A stretch of DNA of 11,682 nt from Bacillota bacterium (lineage in GTDB: Bacteria > Bacillota > Desulfitobacteriia > Desulfitobacteriales > JAJXUE01). Location: positions 1-11,682 of the forward strand of contig JAJYNB010000133.1 in assembly GCA_021786555.1 (NCBI GenBank), written 5' to 3'. Positions 1-7,196 of the stretch are shown in pieces (positions within the stretch are counted from its first letter, which is position 1; each line of letters begins with the position of its first letter). A program made the position numbers and the translations under genes. The notes under the pieces were generated by a model. That model ran no database searches. It was not told the DNA's origin and saw only the letters and a program-made list of their open reading frames with translations.

Positions 1-21
1 CCTGGCTAGGTGGCACGCCTA

Positions 22-264
22 CTAAGAGGGGCGCTGCCTGATTGATGGGACATCCCCTTTGCGGCCAGAGGATTCAGCCTCTTCCCCACTTTTCCGGTTC
101 GACGCTCCTGCACCGTGTCGCAGGGTCTTCAAATCGAGAAGATTGGGTGTTTTGCACCTCTTGCAGATAATGCTTATTTGGGATGCCGCCTCTGATCCTA
201 CCGTTATTACAGCCAATAACCGTCCACAGCTCTGACAAAACCACTCTGTATCCTCCTTACTCAC
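22..264 (-). CDS. Small Com-like zinc-ribbon protein (copy A)
   Basis: An 80-residue protein with two CxxC knuckles, CQSC and CKRC, separated by 20 residues after the first pair, inside a W-F-C-x-x-C-G-R-L-L frame. Such a four-cysteine ribbon would bind one zinc ion; the pattern resembles the Mu-phage Com family of RNA-binding translational regulators. The first half holds the ribbon, and the C-terminal 40 residues are polar, rich in Ser, Gly, Glu and Arg, and probably disordered. The GTG at 262-264 is chosen because GGGGGGTGA sits 4-7 nt upstream; an in-frame TTG at 277-279 has no ribosome site. It has a paralogue at 1109-1321 with identical spacing. It is divergent from the response regulator gene at 451. 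The zinc ribbon is read directly; an RNA-binding role is only family analogy. Confidence 0.62.
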   Translation of the reverse strand: MSKEDTEWFCQSCGRLLAVITVGSEAASQISIICKRCKTPNLLDLKTLRHGAGASNRKSGEEAESSGRKGDVPSIRQRPS

Positions 265-393
265 CCGTTCACCCCCCAAGAATAAAAAAAGCCGCCATTA
301 AGCGACAGCGGGCCAGTGGCCTCATATTAACGATATTTGTGTTGTGCTAATTTTTTTGTTAATATTGTTTAAAGGAGTTTTTGCTGGAAACTC

Positions 394-435
394 GAATATT
401 GTCGGAAAGAATATTATCCGAATATTCTGTACCTT
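394..435 (+). promoter_or_regulatory. GAATATT repeat cluster upstream of response regulator
   Basis: GAATATT occurs three times, starting at 394, 409 and 420; the last two are 11 bp apart, one helical turn, as is usual for OmpR-family direct-repeat sites. The cluster ends 16 bp before the TTG start, so it overlaps any promoter here; the best candidate is TTGTCG at 399-404 with TATTCT at 423-428 (18 bp spacer), which is weak. The segment 421-435 (AATATTCTGTACCTT) also matches the CodY consensus at 11 of 15 positions. It may serve autoregulation or CodY control. The repeats are seen; the function is inferred. Confidence 0.4.
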
Positions 436-450
436 TGGGGGGGATTTTGC

Positions 451-1155
451 TTGGCCCGGGAGAAAATTTTAATTGTAGATGACGAAGAAGATATTCGCGC
501 CCTAATCTTAGCCTACATGAACAAAGAAGGCTACAAGGCGACGCAGGCAACTTGCGGCACTGAAGCGCTATCCCTGGCCCGAAGCGAGCGACCTGATTTG
601 ATCATCCTGGATGTGATGCTCCCCGACCTGGATGGCTTGGAAGTTTGCCGCCAACTGCGCAGTGAATTTACCATGCCTGTCATTTTCCTTAGCGCCAAAA
701 GCGAAGAATTTGACAAAGTCCTCGGCCTTTCCCTGGGCGGAGATGATTATCTGACCAAACCTTTCAGTCCACGGGAACTGGTAGCCCGAGTCAAAGCAAT
801 CCTGCGCCGTTCCAATACCACCGCCCAACCTGCATCGGCCGAGTCATCCCACATTTTGCGGTTCAAGCACCTCGTTATCGATATTAGGGGTTATGAGGTT
901 ACTTTTAAGCAAGAACAGATAGTATTGCCAGGCAAGGAATTCGAATTATTTGCCTTTATGGCTCTCAACGCCAACAAGGTCTTTAGCCGGGAACAACTTT
1001 ACCAGAGCGTCTGGGGTGCGGATGCCATGGGTGACAGCCGGACGGTGCTGGTCCACATCCGCCATCTGCGGGAAAAGTTTGCCCCATACCAGGAACTGGC
1101 GGACTGTATCAAGACGGTTTGGGGGATTGGATACAAGTTTTTGCTGGATACTTAA
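451..1155 (+). CDS. OmpR/PhoB-family DNA-binding response regulator
   Basis: A 234-residue cytoplasmic regulator. The receiver domain (about 4-118) has the acidic pair D10-D11, the phosphoacceptor D54 in LDVMLPD, S81 as the switch Ser/Thr and K103 in the TKPF motif; the winged-helix output domain covers about 130-232, with the typical KEFELF, FSREQL and VRHL-like elements (here VHIRHLREK) and a final IGYKF strand. All catalytic residues are present, so it should be phosphorylatable. The start is TTG with a GGGGGGG ribosome site 7 nt upstream. The only histidine kinase in the window (1405-3576) is on the opposite strand and convergent, an unusual arrangement for a cognate pair. The last 47 nt overlap the 3' end of the zinc-ribbon gene on the other strand. 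The target genes are unknown; its own upstream repeats and the liv promoter are candidates. Confidence 0.93.
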   Translation: MAREKILIVDDEEDIRALILAYMNKEGYKATQATCGTEALSLARSERPDLIILDVMLPDLDGLEVCRQLRSEFTMPVIFLSAKSEEFDKVLGLSLGGDDYLTKPFSPRELVARVKAILRRSNTTAQPASAESSHILRFKHLVIDIRGYEVTFKQEQIVLPGKEFELFAFMALNANKVFSREQLYQSVWGADAMGDSRTVLVHIRHLREKFAPYQELADCIKTVWGIGYKFLLDT

Positions 1156-1321
1156 GCCCATGATACCAGTCACAGTCGTAGACATTGCGTTCCCGGCAGC
1201 GTGGACAAGCGAGTTCGACTAAAGAACGGTCTCCTGTTGCAAGGCGTACCTCAGCCAGCTTCCGCCCGCATTTGTGGCAGTACCAAACCAGTCCCTGCAG
1301 ATCGCCTCCGGATTTGTTCAA
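1109..1321 (-). CDS. Small Com-like zinc-ribbon protein (copy B)
   Basis: A 70-residue protein with CHKC and CPRC knuckles, 20 residues between the pairs, in the frame W-Y-C-x-x-C-G-R-K-L-A; this is the same architecture and spacing as copy A at 22-264. The four cysteines predict one structural zinc. Related Com proteins of Mu-like phages bind RNA and relieve a hairpin that blocks translation; here there is no mom-like target nearby. The start is TTG at 1319-1321, preceded by GGGGGTGAGG. It lies 83 nt downstream of the kinase stop codon on the same strand and may be co-transcribed with it; its last 47 nt run antisense to the end of the response regulator. A hairpin at 1336-1366 abuts its ribosome site. 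The gene call rests on the paralogy with copy A and the ribosome site. Confidence 0.65.
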   Translation of the reverse strand: MNKSGGDLQGLVWYCHKCGRKLAEVRLATGDRSLVELACPRCRERNVYDCDWYHGLKYPAKTCIQSPKPS

Positions 1322-1335
1322 GATGTCCTCACCCC

Positions 1336-1366
1336 CTTAACCTGATTCTATCAGGTGGAGGTTAAG
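1336..1366 (-). promoter_or_regulatory. Hairpin abutting the ribosome site of zinc-ribbon gene B
   Basis: An inverted repeat with outer arms CTTAACC (1336-1342) and GGTTAAG (1360-1366) and an inner stem ACCTGA/TCAGGT around a TTCTA loop. Read on the minus strand, it ends directly before GGGGGTGAGG, the ribosome site of the zinc-ribbon gene. No T-run follows on that strand, so it is not a standard terminator of the kinase gene. It contains a CCTCCACC run on the minus strand that could partly pair with the Shine-Dalgarno. A role in translation control or mRNA processing is inference. Confidence 0.45.
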
Positions 1367-1404
1367 AAATAAGGCATTAATTATTAACAATTTATTAACT
1401 TTTC

Positions 1405-3576
1405 TTAATTTTCTGATAACTTATTTTCATGCCCTGCAGGCTCAACAGGTAAGCTGAAGGTGAAGGTACACCCCTGCCCAGGTTGGCTGAATACCCATAT
1501 CTGACCCCCCATGGCTTCTATAATTTCCTTGACAATAGTTAAGCCCAGGCCATGCCCCCTGGTTCGCCGCAAAGGATTGCGTTTCCCCCGGTAAAACCGC
1601 TCAAAAATATGGGTAAGGTCCTCTGGCGCGATGCCAATTCCTGTGTCGCTGACCTCAACCATCACGTTCTCAGCGGCATAAGCCCGAAAGCTGATTTTCC
1701 CCCCGGCCGGGGTAAATTTTATGGCGTTGGTCACCAAATTTACCACCACTTGGTTCAGGCGTTCCTTATCAACACATATTCCGGGCAGGTTAGCCTGAAT
1801 TTCAACCTCTAAGCTCAGCTTGGCCACCTCCAATTCTGTTTTCAGAGCGCCGGCAAATTGAGTGAGCAGGGGGGTCGCCCCATAGGTTTGAATATCCATG
1901 GGCAAATGGGCCTCAAGCCGGGAGAGGCAAAACAAATCATCTATCAATATGTTTAGGCCAATTACCCTGCGGTAAATAATCTCCAAATAGTTTGCGACCT
2001 CCTGGGGATCCTTTACTATCCCGTCTCTAAGGGCTTCCGTATAACCCTGTATGGCCGAAATGGGCGTGCGCAGCTCATGAGATACACTTGCAATCAGGGT
2101 GCGCCTGGCCCGCTCAGAGGCCAGGATCTTCCTGTTAACCTCTTTTTGGCGCTCAAGGGCCTTGCGCAGCAGGCTGGTCCGTTCACGCACTTTGGCTTCC
2201 AGGTTTTCCACCAAGTTTTTCATTCTGGCTGACATTTCGTTAAAAGTCAGCACGAGAAGGCCGATTTCATCCTTTTGGGTCACAGGAATTTGCACGCCGT
2301 TGTCCCCATTGCCCAAAGTCCCTACTGCTGCCATGAGCTGGCGGATTGGCCGGGTGACCCGGTATGAAAACAAGACCGCCAAGATAACCACCAAAACCAA
2401 TGCCAGCAAACTCGTGGTGATGGCGCGCAATTCTAACGTTTGCACCTGTTTCCGCGTGTTTGCCTGTATCGTATCCTCAATCGGGTTAACAACCTCGGCA
2501 ACAGGCACGGCAAAAACCATGCTCCAGCCATTTACGCCCAGAGGCGCGTAGAAAAGATACTGCTTCAGGCCGTGCAAATCGACCGTCAGCAGTCCGCTTC
2601 CTCCTGCCCCGATTTGCCGCGCAGCGGCGGACAGCTGCTGATTACCCAACTGCAAAAGATTTGCACTTTTTGTGCCACTGATATCAAGGCTGCTGTAGCC
2701 TTTAGGCTGGGCTGCAATCACCTGCCCGTCGCTCCGCAGGAGAAAGGCGTAGGCCCCAGGCTGTTGAAAGTGGATGTCATCGAGAATCCCTTTCACCAAG
2801 TTTTGCAGAGTTACGTCAACCCCCACTATGCCCCTGAACTGCCCATTCTCCAGGTAAATCGGCATAAGCGAGGTGACCATCCAACCCCGGCCGGTGACGT
2901 CCAAATAAGGCGCCGTCCACACCACTTTCCTGGCGGGATCGTGAGTAGGGTCAGCAGTATAAAAAAAGTTAAACTGGTAAGGGTCAAATTCGGCGGGAAA
3001 CCATCCCTTGGCAATCATTGTGTGGAAGTCAAGTTGAGGGTAAATGCGGGTTATGGATTCTCTTAAAATGATGTAAGCTGCCACAGCGTGGGAATCCTGG
3101 GCCAAGGCGTTGACAAAAAGGGGTTCCAGATACTTGGTACGTCCGATATCCGCCAGGGATCCGGAGCTAAGCCGGGCTCCTTTGCCAATGAAGACTGTGG
3201 TCAAATTCTTGTTGCTGCTTATTGGTGTCCATTCGTAGCCGTCCGCCTCCTTCTTAAGAGCGGTAGCGTCTTTTAATGGTTTAAAGAGCTCTGGATGGCT
3301 TAAAACCTGCTGGCTTACCGTCGCCAAATAGCTTACCGAGTTCTCGATTTTGGACAGCTCCGCATTTACCAGCTTGGTCTGATTCTCCAGGCTGTTTTTT
3401 TGGACCGACTCCACCGCCAATGTCACCTGCCTTTGTCCTTCGAGCACAGCGGCATCGGTAATATCATGAATTGTGCTTAATGTGCCGATTGTAGACAAGA
3501 GAATAGGCAAGAGGGCAACCACAAGGATTGTCGCCGCAATGCGGTTGCCCAGTTTGTTCTTAGGACCTCGCACCAT
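1405..3576 (-). CDS. dCache-HAMP sensor histidine kinase
   Basis: A 723-residue membrane sensor kinase. A short basic N-terminus precedes TM1 (about 12-33); an extracytoplasmic double-Cache domain covers about 40-360 (with the aromatic YQFNFFYTADP stretch and GIVGVDVTL typical of dCache_1); TM2 is at about 385-405; then come HAMP (about 405-455), a coiled coil (450-495), HisKA with H500 in SVSHELRTP, and a HATPase domain with an N-box at 613-617, DTGIGI at 644-649, an F-box FERFYRG and a GHGLGL G2 box. All kinase motifs are intact. dCache domains commonly bind amino acids or small organic ligands, so a link to the neighbouring amino acid transporter is plausible but unproven. ATG at 3574-3576 follows GGGGGTGG. 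The likely partner is the convergent OmpR-type regulator at 451-1155. Confidence 0.95.
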   Translation of the reverse strand: MVRGPKNKLGNRIAATILVVALLPILLSTIGTLSTIHDITDAAVLEGQRQVTLAVESVQKNSLENQTKLVNAELSKIENSVSYLATVSQQVLSHPELFKPLKDATALKKEADGYEWTPISSNKNLTTVFIGKGARLSSGSLADIGRTKYLEPLFVNALAQDSHAVAAYIILRESITRIYPQLDFHTMIAKGWFPAEFDPYQFNFFYTADPTHDPARKVVWTAPYLDVTGRGWMVTSLMPIYLENGQFRGIVGVDVTLQNLVKGILDDIHFQQPGAYAFLLRSDGQVIAAQPKGYSSLDISGTKSANLLQLGNQQLSAAARQIGAGGSGLLTVDLHGLKQYLFYAPLGVNGWSMVFAVPVAEVVNPIEDTIQANTRKQVQTLELRAITTSLLALVLVVILAVLFSYRVTRPIRQLMAAVGTLGNGDNGVQIPVTQKDEIGLLVLTFNEMSARMKNLVENLEAKVRERTSLLRKALERQKEVNRKILASERARRTLIASVSHELRTPISAIQGYTEALRDGIVKDPQEVANYLEIIYRRVIGLNILIDDLFCLSRLEAHLPMDIQTYGATPLLTQFAGALKTELEVAKLSLEVEIQANLPGICVDKERLNQVVVNLVTNAIKFTPAGGKISFRAYAAENVMVEVSDTGIGIAPEDLTHIFERFYRGKRNPLRRTRGHGLGLTIVKEIIEAMGGQIWVFSQPGQGCTFTFSLPVEPAGHENKLSEN

Positions 3577-3668
3577 CCCGCCACCCCCAAATAACGCCTG
3601 GGAGCACGCTGGCTCCTTGACACGTTATTATTTAGACAATTTAAGCAAAATATTAAAAAAGTAAATTA

Positions 3669-3698
3669 ATTTTACCTTTAGCATAATCTTATTAGCAA
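3669..3698 (-). promoter_or_regulatory. Candidate sigma-A promoter for the histidine kinase
   Basis: On the minus strand TTGCTA (3693-3698) is followed after 18 bp by TAAAAT (3669-3674), in a very AT-rich spacer about 95 bp before the kinase ATG. A 12-bp perfect palindrome, ACCTTTAAAGGT (3706-3717), lies just upstream and could be an operator. The promoter match is modest, and other AT-rich hexamers in the spacer compete. Confidence 0.3.
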
Positions 3699-3743
3699 TG
3701 TTTTGACCTTTAAAGGTTATTTTAGGGCGTTGAATTGAAAAAA

Positions 3744-3775
3744 ATAGAAAAACCCAATTAATTGGGTTTTTCTAT
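3744..3775 (-). terminator. Strong intrinsic terminator of the liv operon
   Basis: A perfect 32-bp palindrome whose half-arm is ATAGAAAAACCCAATT, 12 nt past the livF stop codon. Read on the minus strand it has a CCC/GGG-centred stem running into TTTTTCTATTTTTTT, a canonical U-tract. Because it is symmetric, it would also work for transcripts coming from the plus strand. It separates the liv operon from the kinase gene promoter. Confidence 0.85.
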
Positions 3776-3787
3776 CTCCAGCTGCTT

Positions 3788-4507
3788 TTAAAGAGCTTTT
3801 TTACCAAGATAAGCCGCTTCAATTCTCGGATCCTTCAATAGGGCCGAACTTGCGCCGTCGAGGACAAGTTCGCCCCGCTCCAGCACGTAGGCCCGGTCCG
3901 AATAGGTCAGGGCCAGCTGGGCGTTTTGTTCCACCAGCATGATGGTTGTGCCAAGCTCTTTCAGGTTGAGCAGGATTTTAAATATCTCCTGAATAATCAA
4001 GGGCGCCAGGCCGATAGACGGCTCATCCAGGAGCAAGAGCCGCGGGTTGGACATCAGTCCCCTGCCCATGGCCAGCATTTGCTGCTCGCCGCCGCTCAGG
4101 GCCCCGGCAAGCCTTTTTTCCTTGCCTCTTAAAGCCGGAAACATATCCAGCACATTCTGCAGCTCCTGCCGGATGTTTTTCTTATCCCGGTAGTACCGGT
4201 GATAGGCGCCCAATATCAGGTTATCTTCCACAGTCAACGCGTTGAAAATCTCCCGCCGCTCGGGCACCAAACTCATACCCGAAGCCACGATGCGGTGAGG
4301 CTGTTTGTTGGTGATATCCTGGCCCAAAAACACCACCTTCCCCCGGCGCACCGGGTTCAGGCCGGTTAAAGCCCCCATGAGGGTGCTTTTCCCCGAGCCG
4401 TTAGCCCCCACCAGGGCAATGATTTCGCCTGCCTGCACGTGCAGGGAAATCGCCTTCAGGACGAGGGACTGGCCGTGATATACTTCGACGTCTTCCAGCT
4501 TAAGCAG
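3788..4507 (-). CDS. livF: Branched-chain amino acid ABC transporter ATPase LivF
   Basis: The second of the two cytoplasmic ATPases that drive branched-chain amino acid uptake. From the CTG start the protein is 239 residues, the normal LivF length. It has Walker A GANGSGKST (K40), the Q-loop region, the signature LSGGEQQ, Walker B LLLLDEPS, and the switch histidine region replaced by the usual LivF MLVEQN. The start: an upstream in-frame TTG at 4538-4540 has no ribosome site and would add 11 atypical residues, whereas CTG at 4505-4507 is 9 nt after GGGAGG and gives M-L-K-L-E-D-V, matching family N-termini. The start thus overlaps the livG stop by 8 nt, indicating translational coupling. Last gene of the operon, followed by the terminator at 3744-3775. 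Confidence 0.92.
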   Translation of the reverse strand: MLKLEDVEVYHGQSLVLKAISLHVQAGEIIALVGANGSGKSTLMGALTGLNPVRRGKVVFLGQDITNKQPHRIVASGMSLVPERREIFNALTVEDNLILGAYHRYYRDKKNIRQELQNVLDMFPALRGKEKRLAGALSGGEQQMLAMGRGLMSNPRLLLLDEPSIGLAPLIIQEIFKILLNLKELGTTIMLVEQNAQLALTYSDRAYVLERGELVLDGASSALLKDPRIEAAYLGKKAL

Positions 4508-5267
4508 GCTGCTGCACCTCCCTGCCCAGGTAGGCCTCAATCACCCGGTCATTCCGGGTGATTTCCACCGGAGTACCTTCCGCGATTTTCTCGCCGAAGT
4601 CCAACACCACTATCTTATCCGCCAGTTCCATTACAGTCTCCATGTCATGTTCCACCAGGACGACGGTGGCGCCTTCCGAGCGGATGCGGTAAATCAAATC
4701 CACCAGGAACCTTGACTCGGTGGGATTGAGCCCTGCGGCCGGTTCGTCGAGGAGGATTATCTCGGGCCTCATAGCCAAAGCCCGCGCAATCTCCAACAGG
4801 CGTTTTTGGCCAAAAGGCAGGGTATCGGCCGGGGAGTCGGCATAATCCATAAGACCCACCTTATCCAACATTTCCAGGGATGTTTTCCGGATATGTTTCT
4901 CCTCTTTCCTGGAGGTCAGCCTGAGGGCGGCGCCCAGCAAACCGGTTTTGGTTTGACCATGACAGCCCACCATTACATTCTCCAGCACCGACATATTGGT
5001 GAACAGCTGCAGGTTTTGGAAGGTGCGGGCCATGCCCAGGGCAGAAATCTGCACCGCCGACATGCCGTTCAAGAGCCTTTTGCGGAAGTGAATCTCTCCG
5101 CTGCTGGGCGGAAAAACTCCGGTTAACAGGTTGAACAGCGTCGTTTTTCCTGCCCCATTTGGTCCAATCAGGGCTCCGATCTGGCCCTGGGCAAAAGAAA
5201 ATGACACTCCCTGCAGGGCCTTGACTCCACCAAAGGATTTGCCCAGGTTGTTAACTTCCAGGAGCAT
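4500..5267 (-). CDS. livG: Branched-chain amino acid ABC transporter ATPase LivG
   Basis: The first cytoplasmic ATPase of the transporter, 255 residues. Walker A is GPNGAGKTT (K41), the signature is the LivG-type LPFGQKR in place of LSGGQ, Walker B is IILLDEPAAGLNP, and the switch loop is VEHDM. The protein forms a heterodimer with LivF beneath LivH-LivM. The start is ATG at 5265-5267, 7 nt after GGGGAGGGG; an ATG two codons earlier is too close to that ribosome site, and a GTG at 5283-5285 lies upstream of it. The gene overlaps the livM end by 17 nt and its own end overlaps livF, so the three are probably translationally coupled. Confidence 0.94.
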   Translation of the reverse strand: MLLEVNNLGKSFGGVKALQGVSFSFAQGQIGALIGPNGAGKTTLFNLLTGVFPPSSGEIHFRKRLLNGMSAVQISALGMARTFQNLQLFTNMSVLENVMVGCHGQTKTGLLGAALRLTSRKEEKHIRKTSLEMLDKVGLMDYADSPADTLPFGQKRLLEIARALAMRPEIILLDEPAAGLNPTESRFLVDLIYRIRSEGATVVLVEHDMETVMELADKIVVLDFGEKIAEGTPVEITRNDRVIEAYLGREVQQPA

Positions 5268-6291
5268 TGACATTCCCCTCCCCACTCTTCAAAAGGGCCT
5301 TTTCCCTGGTTTTGTCCCGCAGGGAATAGGCTTTTCGCACTATGGATCTGAGGCCGGCCACCAGGCCCTCGGGCATAAAAATCATAATCAGTGCCACAAT
5401 TATGCCGAAAGCCACAATCTCGTATTCACCAGTGATATTCGGGAAAAACAGGGGCACAACTGTCTGCAGCCCGCGGCGGATAAACACCACGGCCGCCGCC
5501 CCGAGGACAGGTCCCCAGATGCTGGCCAGGCCGCCGATGACCGCGATAACCACAAAGTCGATGGAAGTTTGCAAGTCGAAGGTAGTGGGTGAAACAAAAG
5601 TGATGTAATGGGCAAACAGGCTGCCCGCGATGCTGGCGTAAGCCGCACTCAGGCCGAAGACCTGGTTTTTGATATTGTGCACCGGTACTGCCATGGAACG
5701 GGCCGCCACTTCACTTGTATGGACAGCCCTCAAAGCCCGGCCTACCCGGGAATCTACAATGTTCGATGCCAGGAGGCTTCCTGCGACCACAAAGAAAACC
5801 ACTAAAAAGTAGAACTTCAGGTCGTCGTCAAACACCAGCGGACCGATAGCCAGGCTGGGTATGGAGGATATCCCCGAAGTCCCGCCGGTAAGCTTGCTCT
5901 GAACAAACAAGACGTTAACAATCATGCCAAAAGCCAGGGTTGCCAGGGCCAGATAGTGCTGCTCAAGCTTGAGCAGGGGCAGGCCCACCGCAAAGGCGAT
6001 GAGCACAGATATAACCACCCCGGTCAGCATGGCCAGCCAGGGATTCAGGCCGTACTGAGTGGTAAGGATAGCGGACGAATAGGCCCCGATACCATAAAAA
6101 GCAGCCTGGCCCAGGGAAATCTGCCCGGCGTATCCCATGAGGAGAGCTAACCCCACCGAAACCAGGGTATATAGTCCGGCAAAAATCAACAGGCTGCGGA
6201 TTGAATTATCCACTCCGAAGGGCAAAACCAGGGTAAAGGCCAGTAGGAGCAGAAAGATAATGTATTTCCCCTTGCTGTGTAAAAACTCCAT
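5251..6291 (-). CDS. livM: Branched-chain amino acid ABC transporter permease LivM
   Basis: A 346-residue inner-membrane permease of the BPD_transp_2 family with about eight to ten hydrophobic segments. Family marks include GYAGQISLGQAAFYGIGAY near residues 55-75, the TGGTSGI motif before a periplasmic stretch, the cytoplasmic coupling helix region around S-R-V-G-R-A-L-R-A-V, and the C-terminal G-L-A-S-I-W-G-P-V-L-G-A stretch. It pairs with LivH to form the channel. A charged C-terminal tail of about 30 residues runs into the livG start. ATG at 6289-6291 follows GGAGAGGT; it begins 11 nt after the livH stop. Confidence 0.93.
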   Translation of the reverse strand: MEFLHSKGKYIIFLLLLAFTLVLPFGVDNSIRSLLIFAGLYTLVSVGLALLMGYAGQISLGQAAFYGIGAYSSAILTTQYGLNPWLAMLTGVVISVLIAFAVGLPLLKLEQHYLALATLAFGMIVNVLFVQSKLTGGTSGISSIPSLAIGPLVFDDDLKFYFLVVFFVVAGSLLASNIVDSRVGRALRAVHTSEVAARSMAVPVHNIKNQVFGLSAAYASIAGSLFAHYITFVSPTTFDLQTSIDFVVIAVIGGLASIWGPVLGAAAVVFIRRGLQTVVPLFFPNITGEYEIVAFGIIVALIMIFMPEGLVAGLRSIVRKAYSLRDKTREKALLKSGEGNVNAPGS

Positions 6292-6302
6292 TACTACCTC
6301 TC

Positions 6303-7178
6303 CTATACCCGTTTTCCGCCGTAAATACCGAACAAGCCCTGGGGCCTGACCAGGAGTACCAACAGCAGGATAAACAGCGAAATGGCGTCCTTGTAGCCGG
6401 ATGAGATAAAGGCTGTGCCGAAAGACTCACCGATGCCTACTATGAAACCGCTCAAAATCACGCCGGGAACGCTGGTCAGCCCGCCCAAAACAGCGGCCAC
6501 AAAACCTTTCACTCCGAGGGCCATCCCCATATCATAACTGGCCAGGGTAGGGGCGAAAACAACCCCTCCCAAAGCCCCTACGGCCGCCCCCAGGGCAAAG
6601 GCCAGCGTGGACATGCGGCGTGGGCTTATCCCCATCAGGCTGGCTCCCATCTTGTTGATGACACAGGCCCTGAAAGCCTTGCCCATAACCGTCAGGTCCA
6701 GAAAGATGTACAGTCCTAAAACGGATACGGCGGTGGCTCCCAGAATCCAAAACTGTTGGGGCATCAGTGCCCCTCCCAGGATTTTGATAGGCCCGCCGCC
6801 TGAAAAGGCCGGGATGACCAGGGGATCCGTCCCCCAGATCAGGAGGGCGATTCCCCTCACCGCCATAGAAAGGCCGATAGTAATGATAATCAGGGTCAGG
6901 GGAGTGGCCCGGCGGGCGGGCCGGATGGAAATGACCTCCAGGCCCGCGCCAATCAGGGCTACACTGACCACGGCAAAGACTATAACCAAGGGCAGGGGGA
7001 GCCCCATGCGCTCATAGGTGACAGCCAGCATGGCTCCCAACATAACAAACTCACCCTGGACAAAATTGATAATCCCTGTCACGTTGTAAATTAAGACAAA
7101 ACCGAGACCAATCAGGGCGTAGAGACCACCTTGGGCCAGCCCTGTGAGAATATACTGCATCAACGAACTGCTGTCCAT
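6303..7178 (-). CDS. livH: Branched-chain amino acid ABC transporter permease LivH
   Basis: A 291-residue permease, the standard LivH length, beginning with the typical family N-terminus (Q-Y-I-L-T-G-L-A-Q-G-G-L-Y-A-L-I-G-L-G) and the N-F-V-Q-G-E-F segment near residues 38-45. Multiple hydrophobic helices and a coupling segment R-A-C-V-I-N-K-M-G-A-S-L-M-G-I are visible, and it ends with P-Q-G-L-F-G. It forms the membrane channel with LivM. ATG at 7176-7178 is preceded by AAGGGGAG. It sits 18 nt after the binding-protein gene. Confidence 0.94.
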   Translation of the reverse strand: MDSSSLMQYILTGLAQGGLYALIGLGFVLIYNVTGIINFVQGEFVMLGAMLAVTYERMGLPLPLVIVFAVVSVALIGAGLEVISIRPARRATPLTLIIITIGLSMAVRGIALLIWGTDPLVIPAFSGGGPIKILGGALMPQQFWILGATAVSVLGLYIFLDLTVMGKAFRACVINKMGASLMGISPRRMSTLAFALGAAVGALGGVVFAPTLASYDMGMALGVKGFVAAVLGGLTSVPGVILSGFIVGIGESFGTAFISSGYKDAISLFILLLVLLVRPQGLFGIYGGKRV

Positions 7179-7196
7179 AAGGCTCCCCTTCCCGGC

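Noticed and set aside
1336..1366. Intrinsic terminator of the kinase or response regulator
   Set aside because: Neither strand has a T-tract after the hairpin: GGGGGTGAGG on the minus strand and AAATAAGG on the plus strand.
2440..3066. 208-residue plus-strand frame inside the histidine kinase gene
   Set aside because: Antisense to the well-supported dCache domain; composition is that of a shadow frame and no family is recognised.
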